Source: an uncultured Anaerococcus sp.
GTDB lineage: Bacteria > Bacillota > Clostridia > Tissierellales > Peptoniphilaceae
Direction of reading: 5' to 3'
Length of the DNA: 13,733 bases
Assembly (NCBI RefSeq): GCF_943912385.1
Contig: NZ_CALTTY010000029.1
Coordinates: forward strand, 1-13,733
The notes beneath the pieces are model-generated. The model was given only the letters and a program-made list of their open reading frames with translations, had not been told where the DNA came from and ran no database searches. Both the position numbers and the translations under genes were made by a program. Below, piece by piece: positions 6,400 through 13,043 of the stretch (within the stretch, counting starts at the first letter, position 1; every line of letters begins with the position of its first letter).

Positions 6400-7518
6400 T
6401 TATTTTAATGACTCAAGGGCCATTTTACTTGTAAAGAAAAAATCATAAGCTGGGGCACTACTTGCTATGTCAATGGCATAAGGGATTACAAATACTATGA
6501 TTGACAATATTATGAAGAAGGCCGCTAAGGGGTCATAATCTTTTAATTTCCTTATCATAAGGGGCATATAGATCATTTCTAAAACTACAAAATAGGATGA
6601 AAATCTAAAGGCAATGGCAGTCGATGATCTAAAGACAAGCATAACACATAGCCCAAAGACCATAGCCTTGACCGAAGCCTTGGCCATCCTATCATCCTCA
6701 AATGATTTTTTATCAAGATACATTATAGATACTATAAAAAGGAGGAAGAAAAATATAATTCTCGGATCATATATCTTCATCCCATAAGCAAATTTGCCTT
6801 CAAAGGTGTAGGTAACAATCTTTCTTGCAAGTCTTGCTAGGCCTACTGCAGAAAAAACCTGGGCCATAATAGAAAAAATAGCCTTTGAAAAAATAGAAAT
6901 CACAAAACTTATTAAGACTATTATAGATTTTGCAGTATTTGTAATATCAAATTTTAAATATATCAAAAAGGGTATCAAAATCATAGCCGACTTGTGAAAA
7001 CTAATAGCAAGTATTAGGGCAAGGAGGCTTTTTACCCTCTTTTTTTCGCAAGCTAGGTATATAGAAAGAAGCCCTAGGCCAATTGCCGTCGCAGTCCTTG
7101 AAGTCTGCATATCAAATTGCAAAAATACTGGTAAAAATATGATTGCTGACAAAAATGGGTTGACCGATTTTTTGATAATTACGTAGGAGACCGGCATAAC
7201 CGATAAGAAATTCATCAGGACAATCACCCATTGGCGACTAAGACTTAAAGAGTTTGCTAGAAAGGATGCTAGTCTAAAGGAAAATTCAACTGGATAGGAG
7301 AAATTTACCACCTTTGAAAAGTCCATCCCAATATCCTTGGCAAACCACAAGTAATTGTAATAATCCGCATCTCCCGACCCCCTAAGGGCTGCAAAGAAAA
7401 ACATCAAGGCAAACATAGAAAAAGCCGCGAGGTTTTTTTGGTATGTAGTTTTAAAATTAATAAGGCTAAAGATTATAAATAATAAAAACTCTAGCGTAAA
7501 AAACAAAAAAAATCCCAT
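6400..7518 (-). CDS. EpsG-like polysaccharide polymerase
   Basis: A 372-residue integral membrane protein with about ten hydrophobic segments. It carries the marks of the EpsG/Wzy-like polymerase family: ALRGSGDADYYNY after the second helix (about 44-56), FSYPVEFSFRLASF (about 73-86), the QTSRTATAIGLGL helix (about 138-150) and AISFHKSAMILIPF with the conserved His near 175. EpsG-type proteins are thought to join lipid-linked repeat units on the outer face of the membrane. The gene heads a three-gene operon with the Wzz-like and lipoprotein genes. The ATG has no convincing ribosome site (upstream TTATAAAAATTATT), so initiation may be weak. No sugar transferase or flippase is adjacent, so repeat units must be made elsewhere. 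Confidence 0.8.
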   Translation of the reverse strand: MGFFLFFTLEFLLFIIFSLINFKTTYQKNLAAFSMFALMFFFAALRGSGDADYYNYLWFAKDIGMDFSKVVNFSYPVEFSFRLASFLANSLSLSRQWVIVLMNFLSVMPVSYVIIKKSVNPFLSAIIFLPVFLQFDMQTSRTATAIGLGLLSIYLACEKKRVKSLLALILAISFHKSAMILIPFLIYLKFDITNTAKSIIVLISFVISIFSKAIFSIMAQVFSAVGLARLARKIVTYTFEGKFAYGMKIYDPRIIFFFLLFIVSIMYLDKKSFEDDRMAKASVKAMVFGLCVMLVFRSSTAIAFRFSSYFVVLEMIYMPLMIRKLKDYDPLAAFFIILSIIVFVIPYAIDIASSAPAYDFFFTSKMALESLK

Positions 7519-7599
7519 AATAATTTTTATAAGGCAATCCCCTAAAACTTACTTAATTTACCTAAGGATAAAGAACCTTGGTCTTCTTACTCTCACCTT

Positions 7600-7629
7600 A
7601 TAATATATCATTTTTTAATAGTAGTACAA
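7600..7629 (-). promoter_or_regulatory. Possible promoter of the EpsG-Wzz-lipoprotein operon
   Basis: On the minus strand TTGTAC (7629-7624) is followed after 18 bp by TATTAT (7605-7600). An overlapping TGATATATT gives an extended -10 with 16-bp spacing. The leader to the EpsG start would be about 80 nt. The -35 box is poor. Confidence 0.3.
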
Positions 7630-7660
7630 ATTTTTACTGGGAAACCTTATATAATTTTGA

Positions 7661-7735
7661 GATAGGCCGCAAGGCTCGGTAAGGACCGATGGGACGAATT
7701 TTATCCCAACCGTGTCGAGGGAAGGAGTACCGGTT
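7661..7735 (+). ncRNA. Candidate structured RNA of unknown class
   Basis: A G+C-rich island in very AT-rich flanks, with a run of adjacent hairpins. GGCC-GCAA-GGCT (7665-7676) has a GNRA tetraloop; TCGGT-AAGG-ACCGA (7676-7689) follows; then TGGGA/TCCCA (7690-7694 with 7704-7708). Last is ACCG/CGGT (7709-7712 with 7731-7734), closing an 18-nt purine-rich loop TGTCGAGGGAAGGAGTAC. CTCG (7675-7678) can also pair with CGAG (7716-7719), a possible pseudoknot or alternative fold. TATAAT (7650-7655) stands about 6 nt upstream, although no good -35 is seen. GNRA on the plus strand and the -10 box favour rightward transcription. No ORF follows, so a riboswitch for a nearby gene is unlikely. It matches no RNA family I can name. 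Confidence 0.5.
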
Positions 7736-8143
7736 TAAAAAATATTTCTTATTTTCTATCTATGATAAATTAAAATATTAGCCAGCAATCTCTTAGGGTA
7801 ACTCTTCTTTTCCTAGTTTTTTCTATAAATAATTAGCTAAGCTTTATAATAAATTTCTTCTAGAGTGCCAGAAGCCTTTAAAACTGTAAAGAAAGAAAAG
7901 GATGATGATTTATCAAAATTCTCCTAGTAAAGTCCAGGATTAGGAGAAAAATATTTTTTTGGCTTAATAGCCCAAATATTTTACTTCATCTTTACATTTC
8001 TTTATCTTTGTTCTAACAATATTATCTTATTATATAAGTGAAAGACAGATAACTAATATTGATGTACTCTTCCTTAATAAGACTGTTTTTCACAACAAAA
8101 ACTTACCCTCAGTTTTTGTTAGCTAGCATTTTGACATTTTCAA

Positions 8144-8186
8144 AAAACAAGAATCCACCATCCCAGGTGGATTTTTGTTTTAGCTT
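8144..8186. terminator. Strong, probably bidirectional terminator
   Basis: AAAACAAGAATCCACC (8144-8159) pairs with GGTGGATTTTTGTTTT (8166-8181) around a 6-nt loop, with one G-T pair. The T-rich arm points right, and the minus strand also ends in a T run. It would end any transcript starting in the 7.6-8.1 kb region and backs up the DUF4097 terminator. Confidence 0.75.
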
Positions 8187-8213
8187 CTTTTATAAGTCAT
8201 ATTTATGAATCTA

Positions 8214-8265
8214 CGACATTCATTATTATTCTACGTATACCTATGGTAAAGAAAAGTGGAGTATG
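8214..8265 (+). repeat. Degenerate copy of the dispersed intergenic repeat
   Basis: Bases 8234-8248 (CGTATACCTATGGTA) match the reverse complement of 48-62 at 14 of 15 positions. The following AAAGAAAAGTGGAGTA resembles the CCCCCAAAAAGTTGTA that follows in the minus-strand reading of the window-start copy. TGAATCTACG just upstream matches the reverse complement of CGTAGATTCA near position 91. The G/C-rich middle of the window-start copy is replaced by AT-rich sequence. Confidence 0.4.
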
Positions 8266-8342
8266 TTTTTCTATCTGTCTTTTTTTAGTGACTTGTAGGT
8301 AAATATATAAGTTAGTATTATTTTTCGGATATATTTTTTTAT

Positions 8343-8370
8343 TAAACTAAAAGGCGGGCTCTCGCCCACC
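8343..8370 (-). terminator. Terminator of the DUF2089-DUF4097 operon
   Basis: On the minus strand GGTGGGC-GAGA-GCCCGCC (8370-8353, one G-T pair) is followed by TTTTAGTTT. It lies 8 bp after the DUF4097 stop codon. Confidence 0.85.
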
Positions 8371-8378
8371 CATATATC

Positions 8379-9431
8379 CTATCTTAATGATACCTTACCA
8401 TATCCAGTTTTTGCCTTTATTGTTAGATTTTCCTCATCTGCTGAGGTTGATAGGTCGTATCCTTCGTCGGTTTTTATTTTGTTTATAAATTTATCTGTTA
8501 CATTTATTGCATTGCTTTCTACAAAGGCTTTGATTTCTCCTTCGTAGTCTGTTGTGTCTACTACTATAGTCCCGCTTACTGTTTCAAGGTCGATGTCAGT
8601 AGTTTCTTTGATGTTATACATCCTAATCGATCCAGACCTTGAATTCGCCTTGATAGTCCCGCTTTCTAGGCCGTCTACTCTGATATTTCCCGAAATATTG
8701 TCCACTTCTACCATGTCTCCCTTGATGCCTGCAAGGTAGATGGCTCCTGAAACATTATCTATGCTTAAAGGACCATCGATATTTTTTATGTCAATTTTTC
8801 CATTTACATTATCTATATCTATGGCTGCCTTGGTGTTGATTATGATGATTTTACCATTTACAGAGTCTATATTAAGACCCCCAAAATCAGTGTCAGCGAT
8901 TTCTACTCTAGCATTTACTGTGTCAATGTTTAGCTTATCATAATAGTCCTCGCCTAGTTGGATTTTTAGTTTCGCACTTGCATCTATATTTTTATAGGCG
9001 TCGTTTTCTTCTATATTTAGGACATTGTCCCTAATCTCTATATTTATATAATCTTCGAGGTTTGCTTTTTTAGAAAAAACATCAGATGTGATTATAATTC
9101 CAGGGTCCGTTGATTTTTCTACTAAAATCTCACCATTTACTAGGTCTACCTTTATCTCGTCTATTTCATCATCAACCCTAACATCCTTATGGCTATTTAT
9201 TTCGCCCTTTAAGTTGAAATTATTGATATCTAAGGCTTGGTCTAAGTCAATGGCAGATATGGCCTCAGTTGCCTTTTTAAGGATAGAGTCTACTGTCGAT
9301 GTTAACCTACCAGTAAAATCATTTTCTCTTGACTTTTTATCTCCAATTGCCCCTAAAAGGTCACTTGCTTCTTCAACTGTAATCTTACCTTCCTTGAGCA
9401 TGTTTAAGATTATTTGTTTTTCCTCAGTCAT
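8379..9431 (-). CDS. DUF4097 beta-repeat protein (YvlB/LiaX-like)
   Basis: A 350-residue protein with no signal peptide or membrane helix. Residues 1-30 form a short two-helix module (IILNMLKEGKITVEEASDLLGAI), as at the N-terminus of YvlB/LiaX proteins. A variable linker follows to about 90. The rest is a ladder of short beta repeats with recurring VNGKI, VSGAI, ISGNI and VSGTI turns roughly every 17-20 residues, typical of DUF4097 beta-helix folds. YvlB/LiaX relatives take part in cell-envelope and antimicrobial-peptide responses, so a similar role is plausible here but inferred. The ATG overlaps the DUF2089 regulator by 8 nt, implying one operon with coupled translation. A terminator follows directly. 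Confidence 0.85.
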   Translation of the reverse strand: MTEEKQIILNMLKEGKITVEEASDLLGAIGDKKSRENDFTGRLTSTVDSILKKATEAISAIDLDQALDINNFNLKGEINSHKDVRVDDEIDEIKVDLVNGEILVEKSTDPGIIITSDVFSKKANLEDYINIEIRDNVLNIEENDAYKNIDASAKLKIQLGEDYYDKLNIDTVNARVEIADTDFGGLNIDSVNGKIIIINTKAAIDIDNVNGKIDIKNIDGPLSIDNVSGAIYLAGIKGDMVEVDNISGNIRVDGLESGTIKANSRSGSIRMYNIKETTDIDLETVSGTIVVDTTDYEGEIKAFVESNAINVTDKFINKIKTDEGYDLSTSADEENLTIKAKTGYGKVSLR

Positions 9432-9780
9432 TGTTTATCTCCTCCAGTAATTCCTTGGCTTTTTCTGTTGAAATTTCACCATTGTCTAGCATATTTAGGA
9501 TGTCTATCCTATGGGATTTTTTATCAACCTTGCCACCAAGCTTGGCTACAATTTTATCAATTCTATTTCTAACTGTCGGATAAGAAATACCTATTTCCTC
9601 CCCCACATCCTTGATTGATCCTCTTTTTTGTAGGAATAATTCGATAAATTCCTTATCTTCCTTATCTAGCCTTGAAAATGAGTCAACCTCAAATTCTCCG
9701 TGTACTTCTGTAAAACAAGAATTGCATCTATATGAAGTGATTACCATTTGGTCTCCACAATTTGGACATTTATTAATCAT
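9424..9780 (-). CDS. DUF2089 zinc-ribbon/HTH regulator
   Basis: A 118-residue protein. An N-terminal zinc ribbon has two CxxC pairs (CPNC at 5-8 and CNSC at about 18-21). A helix-turn-helix follows (EFIELFLQKRGSIKDVGEEIGISYPTVRNRIDKI in outline, about 45-80), and the C-terminus is ILNMLDNGEISTEKAKELLEEI. This is the DUF2089 architecture, usually found beside YvlB-type genes. I chose the ATG at 9780 rather than a start 57 nt upstream, because AAGGGAGGT lies just before it and the protein then opens directly with the zinc ribbon. It probably controls its own operon. The effector is unknown. Confidence 0.88.
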   Translation of the reverse strand: MINKCPNCGDQMVITSYRCNSCFTEVHGEFEVDSFSRLDKEDKEFIELFLQKRGSIKDVGEEIGISYPTVRNRIDKIVAKLGGKVDKKSHRIDILNMLDNGEISTEKAKELLEEINND

Positions 9781-9801
9781 ATGAACCTCCCTTTTATTTA
9801 A

Positions 9802-9829
9802 ATTATACTTGGCTTTCCATATTTGTAAA
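9802..9829 (-). promoter_or_regulatory. Promoter of the DUF2089-DUF4097 operon
   Basis: On the minus strand TTTACA (9829-9824) and a perfect TATAAT (9807-9802) are 16 bp apart, about 20 bp upstream of the DUF2089 ATG and its AAGGGAGGT ribosome site. It lies inside the unlikely N-terminal extension of the longer frame, which supports the shorter start. Confidence 0.7.
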
Positions 9830-9897
9830 GTTAACATTCAATATTTTAAGTTTTTATTTTAAATAAGTGAATATATTTATTCTACTTTTAATTTACA

Positions 9898-9925
9898 CAA
9901 AGAAAAAGACCAGTCTCACTGATCT
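9898..9925 (-). terminator. Terminator of the glycolipid operon
   Basis: On the minus strand AGATCAGT (9925-9918) pairs with ACTGGTCT (9914-9907) over a GAG loop, then TTTTTCTTT. The stem begins within the stop codon of the last gene. Confidence 0.8.
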
Positions 9926-10617
9926 TATAAATAGTCCTTATCCCAGTAGGATTTTAGACTCCTTGATATCCATATTATGGTGTTTATCATAAAACTTGCC
10001 CCAAAAACCATTTGGAAAATGTAAGAAAATATGTACAGGTCTGTATTGGTACTATATTTCTGAACTAGACCTGCCCCTATTAATATAAGAAAGAAAGCTA
10101 AGAGCCACTTTCCTGTCATCTTTAGATTTTCCTTAAAGTCTGGGTATATTCTTTTCTTATACTTATACTTCTTGTTGAAATTATCTCGCCTTATCTTGTA
10201 TTCTTCGCGGACTTCTGGATTGGCATTTTTTATAAAACCTGAATAATAATGTTCCATGTCACTTACCTTGTTGGTATATTTTTTAAGCCTTGCCGCTTCT
10301 TCTTCACTAAAGTCTTTTAGCATAATAGCCTTGGTGATAGCCGCTTTAGAGTCATAGGATATTCTTTCTTCCCTAAGTTTTTTTAGATCACCTATACTTT
10401 CCTTACCATCAATTAGGCTAAGGGTCCTTGCTTCATATAGTTTTTTGCCTCTTATATAAAGCATTATTAGGATAAGACTAATAGCTATAATTAAAAACTG
10501 GGAAATTACTGTTGCAATCTTCCCTGTAAGGTCTATATTTATCAAAAAGTAATTTATAAAAAGGGGCGGTAGGATAAAAAGTGCCACTATCCCTATAAAT
10601 TTAACTATTGATCTCAT
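9925..10617 (-). CDS. Four-helix membrane protein of unknown function in the glycolipid operon
   Basis: I do not recognise this 230-residue protein. It has two N-terminal membrane helices (about 5-27 and 33-55), then about 110 strongly charged, mostly helical cytoplasmic residues (KKLREERISYDSKAAITKAI, FSEEEAARLKK). Two further helices are at about 170-188 and 194-217. Its start lies 17 nt inside the upstream glycosyltransferase gene, with AAAGGA before it, so it is translationally coupled. Position suggests an accessory or regulatory partner of membrane glycolipid synthesis, but no motif proves it. It ends the operon directly at the terminator. Confidence 0.75.
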   Translation of the reverse strand: MRSIVKFIGIVALFILPPLFINYFLINIDLTGKIATVISQFLIIAISLILIMLYIRGKKLYEARTLSLIDGKESIGDLKKLREERISYDSKAAITKAIMLKDFSEEEAARLKKYTNKVSDMEHYYSGFIKNANPEVREEYKIRRDNFNKKYKYKKRIYPDFKENLKMTGKWLLAFFLILIGAGLVQKYSTNTDLYIFSYIFQMVFGASFMINTIIWISRSLKSYWDKDYL

Positions 10618-11614
10618 TTCTCATTGTCCTTTCGTATAGGTCTACTAGCCTCTTTCCTGTCTTTTCAATAGATTTTTCTTTTGCTTTTTTATAAGCAATA
10701 TCTGATAGGTCTCTTAGCCTTCCTTCGAGTATTCCTTTGATTTTTCTCTCAAAGTCATCTAGGGTCTGACCCTTGTAGATATTTTCCCCATCCTTGTAAT
10801 CATCTCTAAAGATTTCTATATCTCTTATTAGGATTTTAGCCTTAGTTGCCAGAGCTTCTAAAAGGACTATGCCCTCGGTTTCTTCGTGGGTTAAAAATAA
10901 ATAGAGGTCAGATCCTGAGTAGGCCTGCCTTAAGTCTTGGCTATTTACATAACCAGGTGTGCGGAAATTATCTGGTAGATCTACCATCTCTTTTTTTATT
11001 TCAGGACTCATAAGGGCCCTGTCAAGCTTGCCAAACCAGATGAATTCGTATTCGGGCATCCTTCTTGAAAGTCTAATAAAGTCATCAATACCCTTTCTTT
11101 TTATGGGAAGGCCCACAGAAATTACCGACTTTTTACTAGGATTTAGGCCATATTTTTTATAAAACTCCGCCCTATCATTTGTTTCTTTCTTCCAAAAATC
11201 AAGGTCAATTCCATTTGAAACCACTTCTATAGGACGATCTAATCCGTAGCCTTCTAGGATATTTTTTGAATAAGATGTCGGAGTTAGGACAAGATCTCCC
11301 TTTTTATAGGCATGGATGAGCCATTTTTTAAATAAGGGAGCTATTTGGTTTGAAAATATAAAGGAATTTTTAAAGTCTTCCATGGTGGAATGGCCGTGGT
11401 AAATAACCTTCTTGCCAGCTTTTTTAGCCCTTGTGGCAAAGCGAACTGCTCCCGGCAGGGTGGTATTTATATGGACTAAATCATAATAGTCTTTTTCATC
11501 CAGGGTAAAGTCACAACCTGCAAGCTTAAGTGCTGTAACCTGGTGGTCAATGGCCTTGCCCACTCCAGACTCTTTCACAGTATCATAGTCTTTTGAATAT
11601 ATTAATACTTTCAC
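10601..11614 (-). CDS. GT4 glycosyltransferase, probable second (CpoA-like) step of diacylglycerol glycolipid synthesis
   Basis: A 337-residue GT-B fold, GT4-family enzyme. The opening MKVLIYSKDYDTVKESGVGK followed by AIDHQ resembles CpoA-type glycolipid glycosyltransferases, which add a second sugar to monoglucosyl-diacylglycerol. The C-terminal half carries VSNGIDLDFW, VGLPIKRKG and the EX7E motif ETEGIVLLE (E245, E253) that binds the sugar nucleotide. It is probably peripheral on the inner membrane leaflet. The start is GTG at 11614 with AGGAGA 8 nt upstream. It overlaps the preceding glycosyltransferase by 32 nt. The adjacent pairing of a diacylglycerol glucosyltransferase and a CpoA-like enzyme is known from streptococci. 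Sugar identity is inferred. Confidence 0.75.
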   Translation of the reverse strand: MKVLIYSKDYDTVKESGVGKAIDHQVTALKLAGCDFTLDEKDYYDLVHINTTLPGAVRFATRAKKAGKKVIYHGHSTMEDFKNSFIFSNQIAPLFKKWLIHAYKKGDLVLTPTSYSKNILEGYGLDRPIEVVSNGIDLDFWKKETNDRAEFYKKYGLNPSKKSVISVGLPIKRKGIDDFIRLSRRMPEYEFIWFGKLDRALMSPEIKKEMVDLPDNFRTPGYVNSQDLRQAYSGSDLYLFLTHEETEGIVLLEALATKAKILIRDIEIFRDDYKDGENIYKGQTLDDFERKIKGILEGRLRDLSDIAYKKAKEKSIEKTGKRLVDLYERTMRNEINS

Positions 11615-12746
11615 AATCGTAATCTCCTATGGCCTTATTATAAGATGCTAGACATTTTTCACCAAAACCTGCTATGGAGAAGTTTTCCTCAGCGTAGGAC
11701 CTGGCATTTTTCTCTAAAAACTCCTTAAGCTTTGAGTCAGAGAAAACCCCTTGGATAAATTTCTCAAAGCCATGGTAGTTCTCATATTTAAAGCCATTAA
11801 AGCCATTTTTAATAACCCCATCTAGGACTGTGTCATACCTACAAAGGGCTATTGTCCCATTTGATAGGGCCTCATAATAGGTAAGACCTTGGGTTTCCGA
11901 GGTCGATGCTGTAACAAAAATATCTGCTGCTTGGTAGTATCGGTTGACAGAAGATGAGGCAACCATTCCAGTAAAGACTACTTCTTTTTTGATTTTTTCC
12001 GCATCTTTCTTGAGGGTTTTTAGGTAGGGCCCTCCCCCTACTATGTAAAGTTTTATATCAAGATCCTTTAACTTATCGTAGTAAGCCATTACCTCCTGGA
12101 TATTCTTCTCAGCCCCAAGCCTGCCCAGGTAAAGAAGGACCTTGTCATCCTCACCTATACCAAGAGACTTTCTAAGGAGGGCCTTGTCGTTTAACTTGGG
12201 AAGGTGGATACCAGTTGGGATAATATCAATCATATATGGATTAATCCCATAGTCTATTAGGAGTTTTTCGGTCTTTGCTGTAGGTACGATAATCCTATCA
12301 CAAAAGCCAGCAAAGGTCTTACTTGCCATAGAAACAAGCTTCCTACCCGCTTGTTTTGAAGGGATAAAATAGTGGGTGTAGTCCTCATAGACTGTGTGGT
12401 ATGTATGGACCACAGGAATTTTTAAATCACTTGCGATCCTCTTTGCCATCACAAAAGTCGAAAACTCACACTGGGAATGGACTACATCAGGCCTAAAGTC
12501 TTTAATCTCCCTTAAGTGGCTTTTGGCAAGGAGGTTAGTAACCCTAGCCTGGGGATAAATTTTCTCCGCAGAAAGGGAACCAACATAGTAAACCTTGCCA
12601 TCCCTGTATGATTTTGTGGTATTAGAAAGAGTCAAAACCCTAACTTCGTGGCCACACGATTCAAGATATTCTATTAAATTCATAACCGAATGGACCACCC
12701 CATTAACAACGGGAAAGTACCAGTCACTAGTAATTAAAATCTTCAT
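11583..12746 (-). CDS. GT4 glycosyltransferase, probable 1,2-diacylglycerol 3-glucosyltransferase
   Basis: A 387-residue GT-B, GT4-family enzyme. The N-terminal domain has SDWYFPVVNGV (7-17), DVVHSQCEF, and the HTYHTVYEDYTHYF block (114-127) characteristic of bacterial diacylglycerol glucosyltransferases of the alMGS type. The C-terminal nucleotide-sugar domain has PTGIHLPK, YLGRLGAEKN and the EX7E motif ETQGLTYYE (E284, E292). It should transfer glucose from UDP-glucose to diacylglycerol at the inner face of the membrane, starting a glycolipid or lipoteichoic-acid anchor. The ATG has GAGAGGA upstream and heads a three-gene operon. Two palindromes lie 40-80 bp upstream. Family is confident; acceptor specificity is inferred. 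Confidence 0.82.
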   Translation of the reverse strand: MKILITSDWYFPVVNGVVHSVMNLIEYLESCGHEVRVLTLSNTTKSYRDGKVYYVGSLSAEKIYPQARVTNLLAKSHLREIKDFRPDVVHSQCEFSTFVMAKRIASDLKIPVVHTYHTVYEDYTHYFIPSKQAGRKLVSMASKTFAGFCDRIIVPTAKTEKLLIDYGINPYMIDIIPTGIHLPKLNDKALLRKSLGIGEDDKVLLYLGRLGAEKNIQEVMAYYDKLKDLDIKLYIVGGGPYLKTLKKDAEKIKKEVVFTGMVASSSVNRYYQAADIFVTASTSETQGLTYYEALSNGTIALCRYDTVLDGVIKNGFNGFKYENYHGFEKFIQGVFSDSKLKEFLEKNARSYAEENFSIAGFGEKCLASYNKAIGDYDCESINIFKRL

Positions 12747-12783
12747 AAATCCTCTCTTTTATATACAATACCATTTTTGATTT

Positions 12784-12836
12784 CTTATCCAAGATAAGTT
12801 ATATTTCTTTTGTTAATCCGAGATTAAACTTATCTT
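12784..12836. promoter_or_regulatory. Two similar palindromes upstream of the glycolipid operon
   Basis: CTTATC-CAA-GATAAG (12784-12798) and TTAATC-CGA-GATTAA (12813-12827) are perfect 6-bp dyads with 3-nt centres, 29 bp apart centre to centre. AAGATAAGTT (12791-12800) also pairs with AACTTATCTT (12827-12836). They sit about 40-90 bp upstream of the first glycosyltransferase start, beside a weak TTGGAT-N16-TATTGT promoter-like match. They could be operators or a folded leader. Confidence 0.45.
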
Positions 12837-13034
12837 ATAAATTTTATAGGTCAATTACATGACCTCTCCGAAAAAGGGGGACCCCTAGGGATTTTTTCAC
12901 TAGGTGAGTCTAGTATTCCAGGAATATACGCTCTTAACTTTAGTTTTGATTTAATTTAATCTTATATATTTTCTTAGTCATTCACATGACTGCTCCGTTC
13001 AAAGGGGAGGCCCTAGGGGGCTTTCCGTATGCCC
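12837..13034. repeat. Tandem imperfect repeat, two units, period about 127 bp
   Basis: Units of about 65-75 bp at 12837-12898 and 12962-13034 share the order AT-rich TTATA block, RGTCA-N6-TGACY hairpin, CTCCG, purine/G run, then CCCTAGGG. The hairpin is AGGTCA/TGACCT in unit 1 and AGTCA/TGACT in unit 2, so stem pairs vary while pairing is kept. Between the units lie TCAC-TAG-GTGA and the palindrome TATTCCAGGAATA. The end of unit 2 is the block repeated at 55-77. Confidence 0.6.
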
Positions 13035-13043
13035 CCTCACCTG

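Larger units (their letters stand above)
7519..8342. other. ORF-free intergenic region, hairpin-rich
   Basis: About 820 bp without a credible gene on either strand. It contains a possible leftward promoter (7600-7629), a G+C-rich structured island (7661-7735), a hairpin TTCTCCTA/TAGGAGAA (7919-7926 with 7941-7948), an AT hairpin AAAATATTT/AAATATTTT (7948-7982) with an inner GGC/GCC, and a 9-bp hairpin AACAAAAAC/GTTTTTGTT (8094-8120). A terminator (8144-8181) and a degenerate repeat copy (8214-8265) follow. TTGTTC-N17-TATATA near 8010-8040 could start a short rightward transcript ending at that terminator. Confidence 0.6.

Noticed and set aside
7619..7629. TAGTAGTACAA identical to half of the GntR operator, lying on the putative EpsG promoter
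   Set aside because: Only the right half matches; the left half (CATTTTTTAA) does not resemble TGTATTAAGG, and 11-nt matches in AT-rich DNA are weak evidence of regulation.
7866..7926. Short GTG frame ending KKEKDDDLSKFS
   Set aside because: Nineteen codons after an upstream stop, no ribosome site and no recognisable family; hydrophilic strings like this occur by chance.
8060..8212. 50-codon plus-strand ORF starting ATGTACTCTTCC
   Set aside because: No ribosome site, and it reads straight through the 8094 hairpin and the strong terminator.
8554..9450. Plus-strand open frames opposite the DUF4097 gene
   Set aside because: They are antisense shadows of a repeat-rich coding gene with a clear family assignment, and lack ribosome sites.
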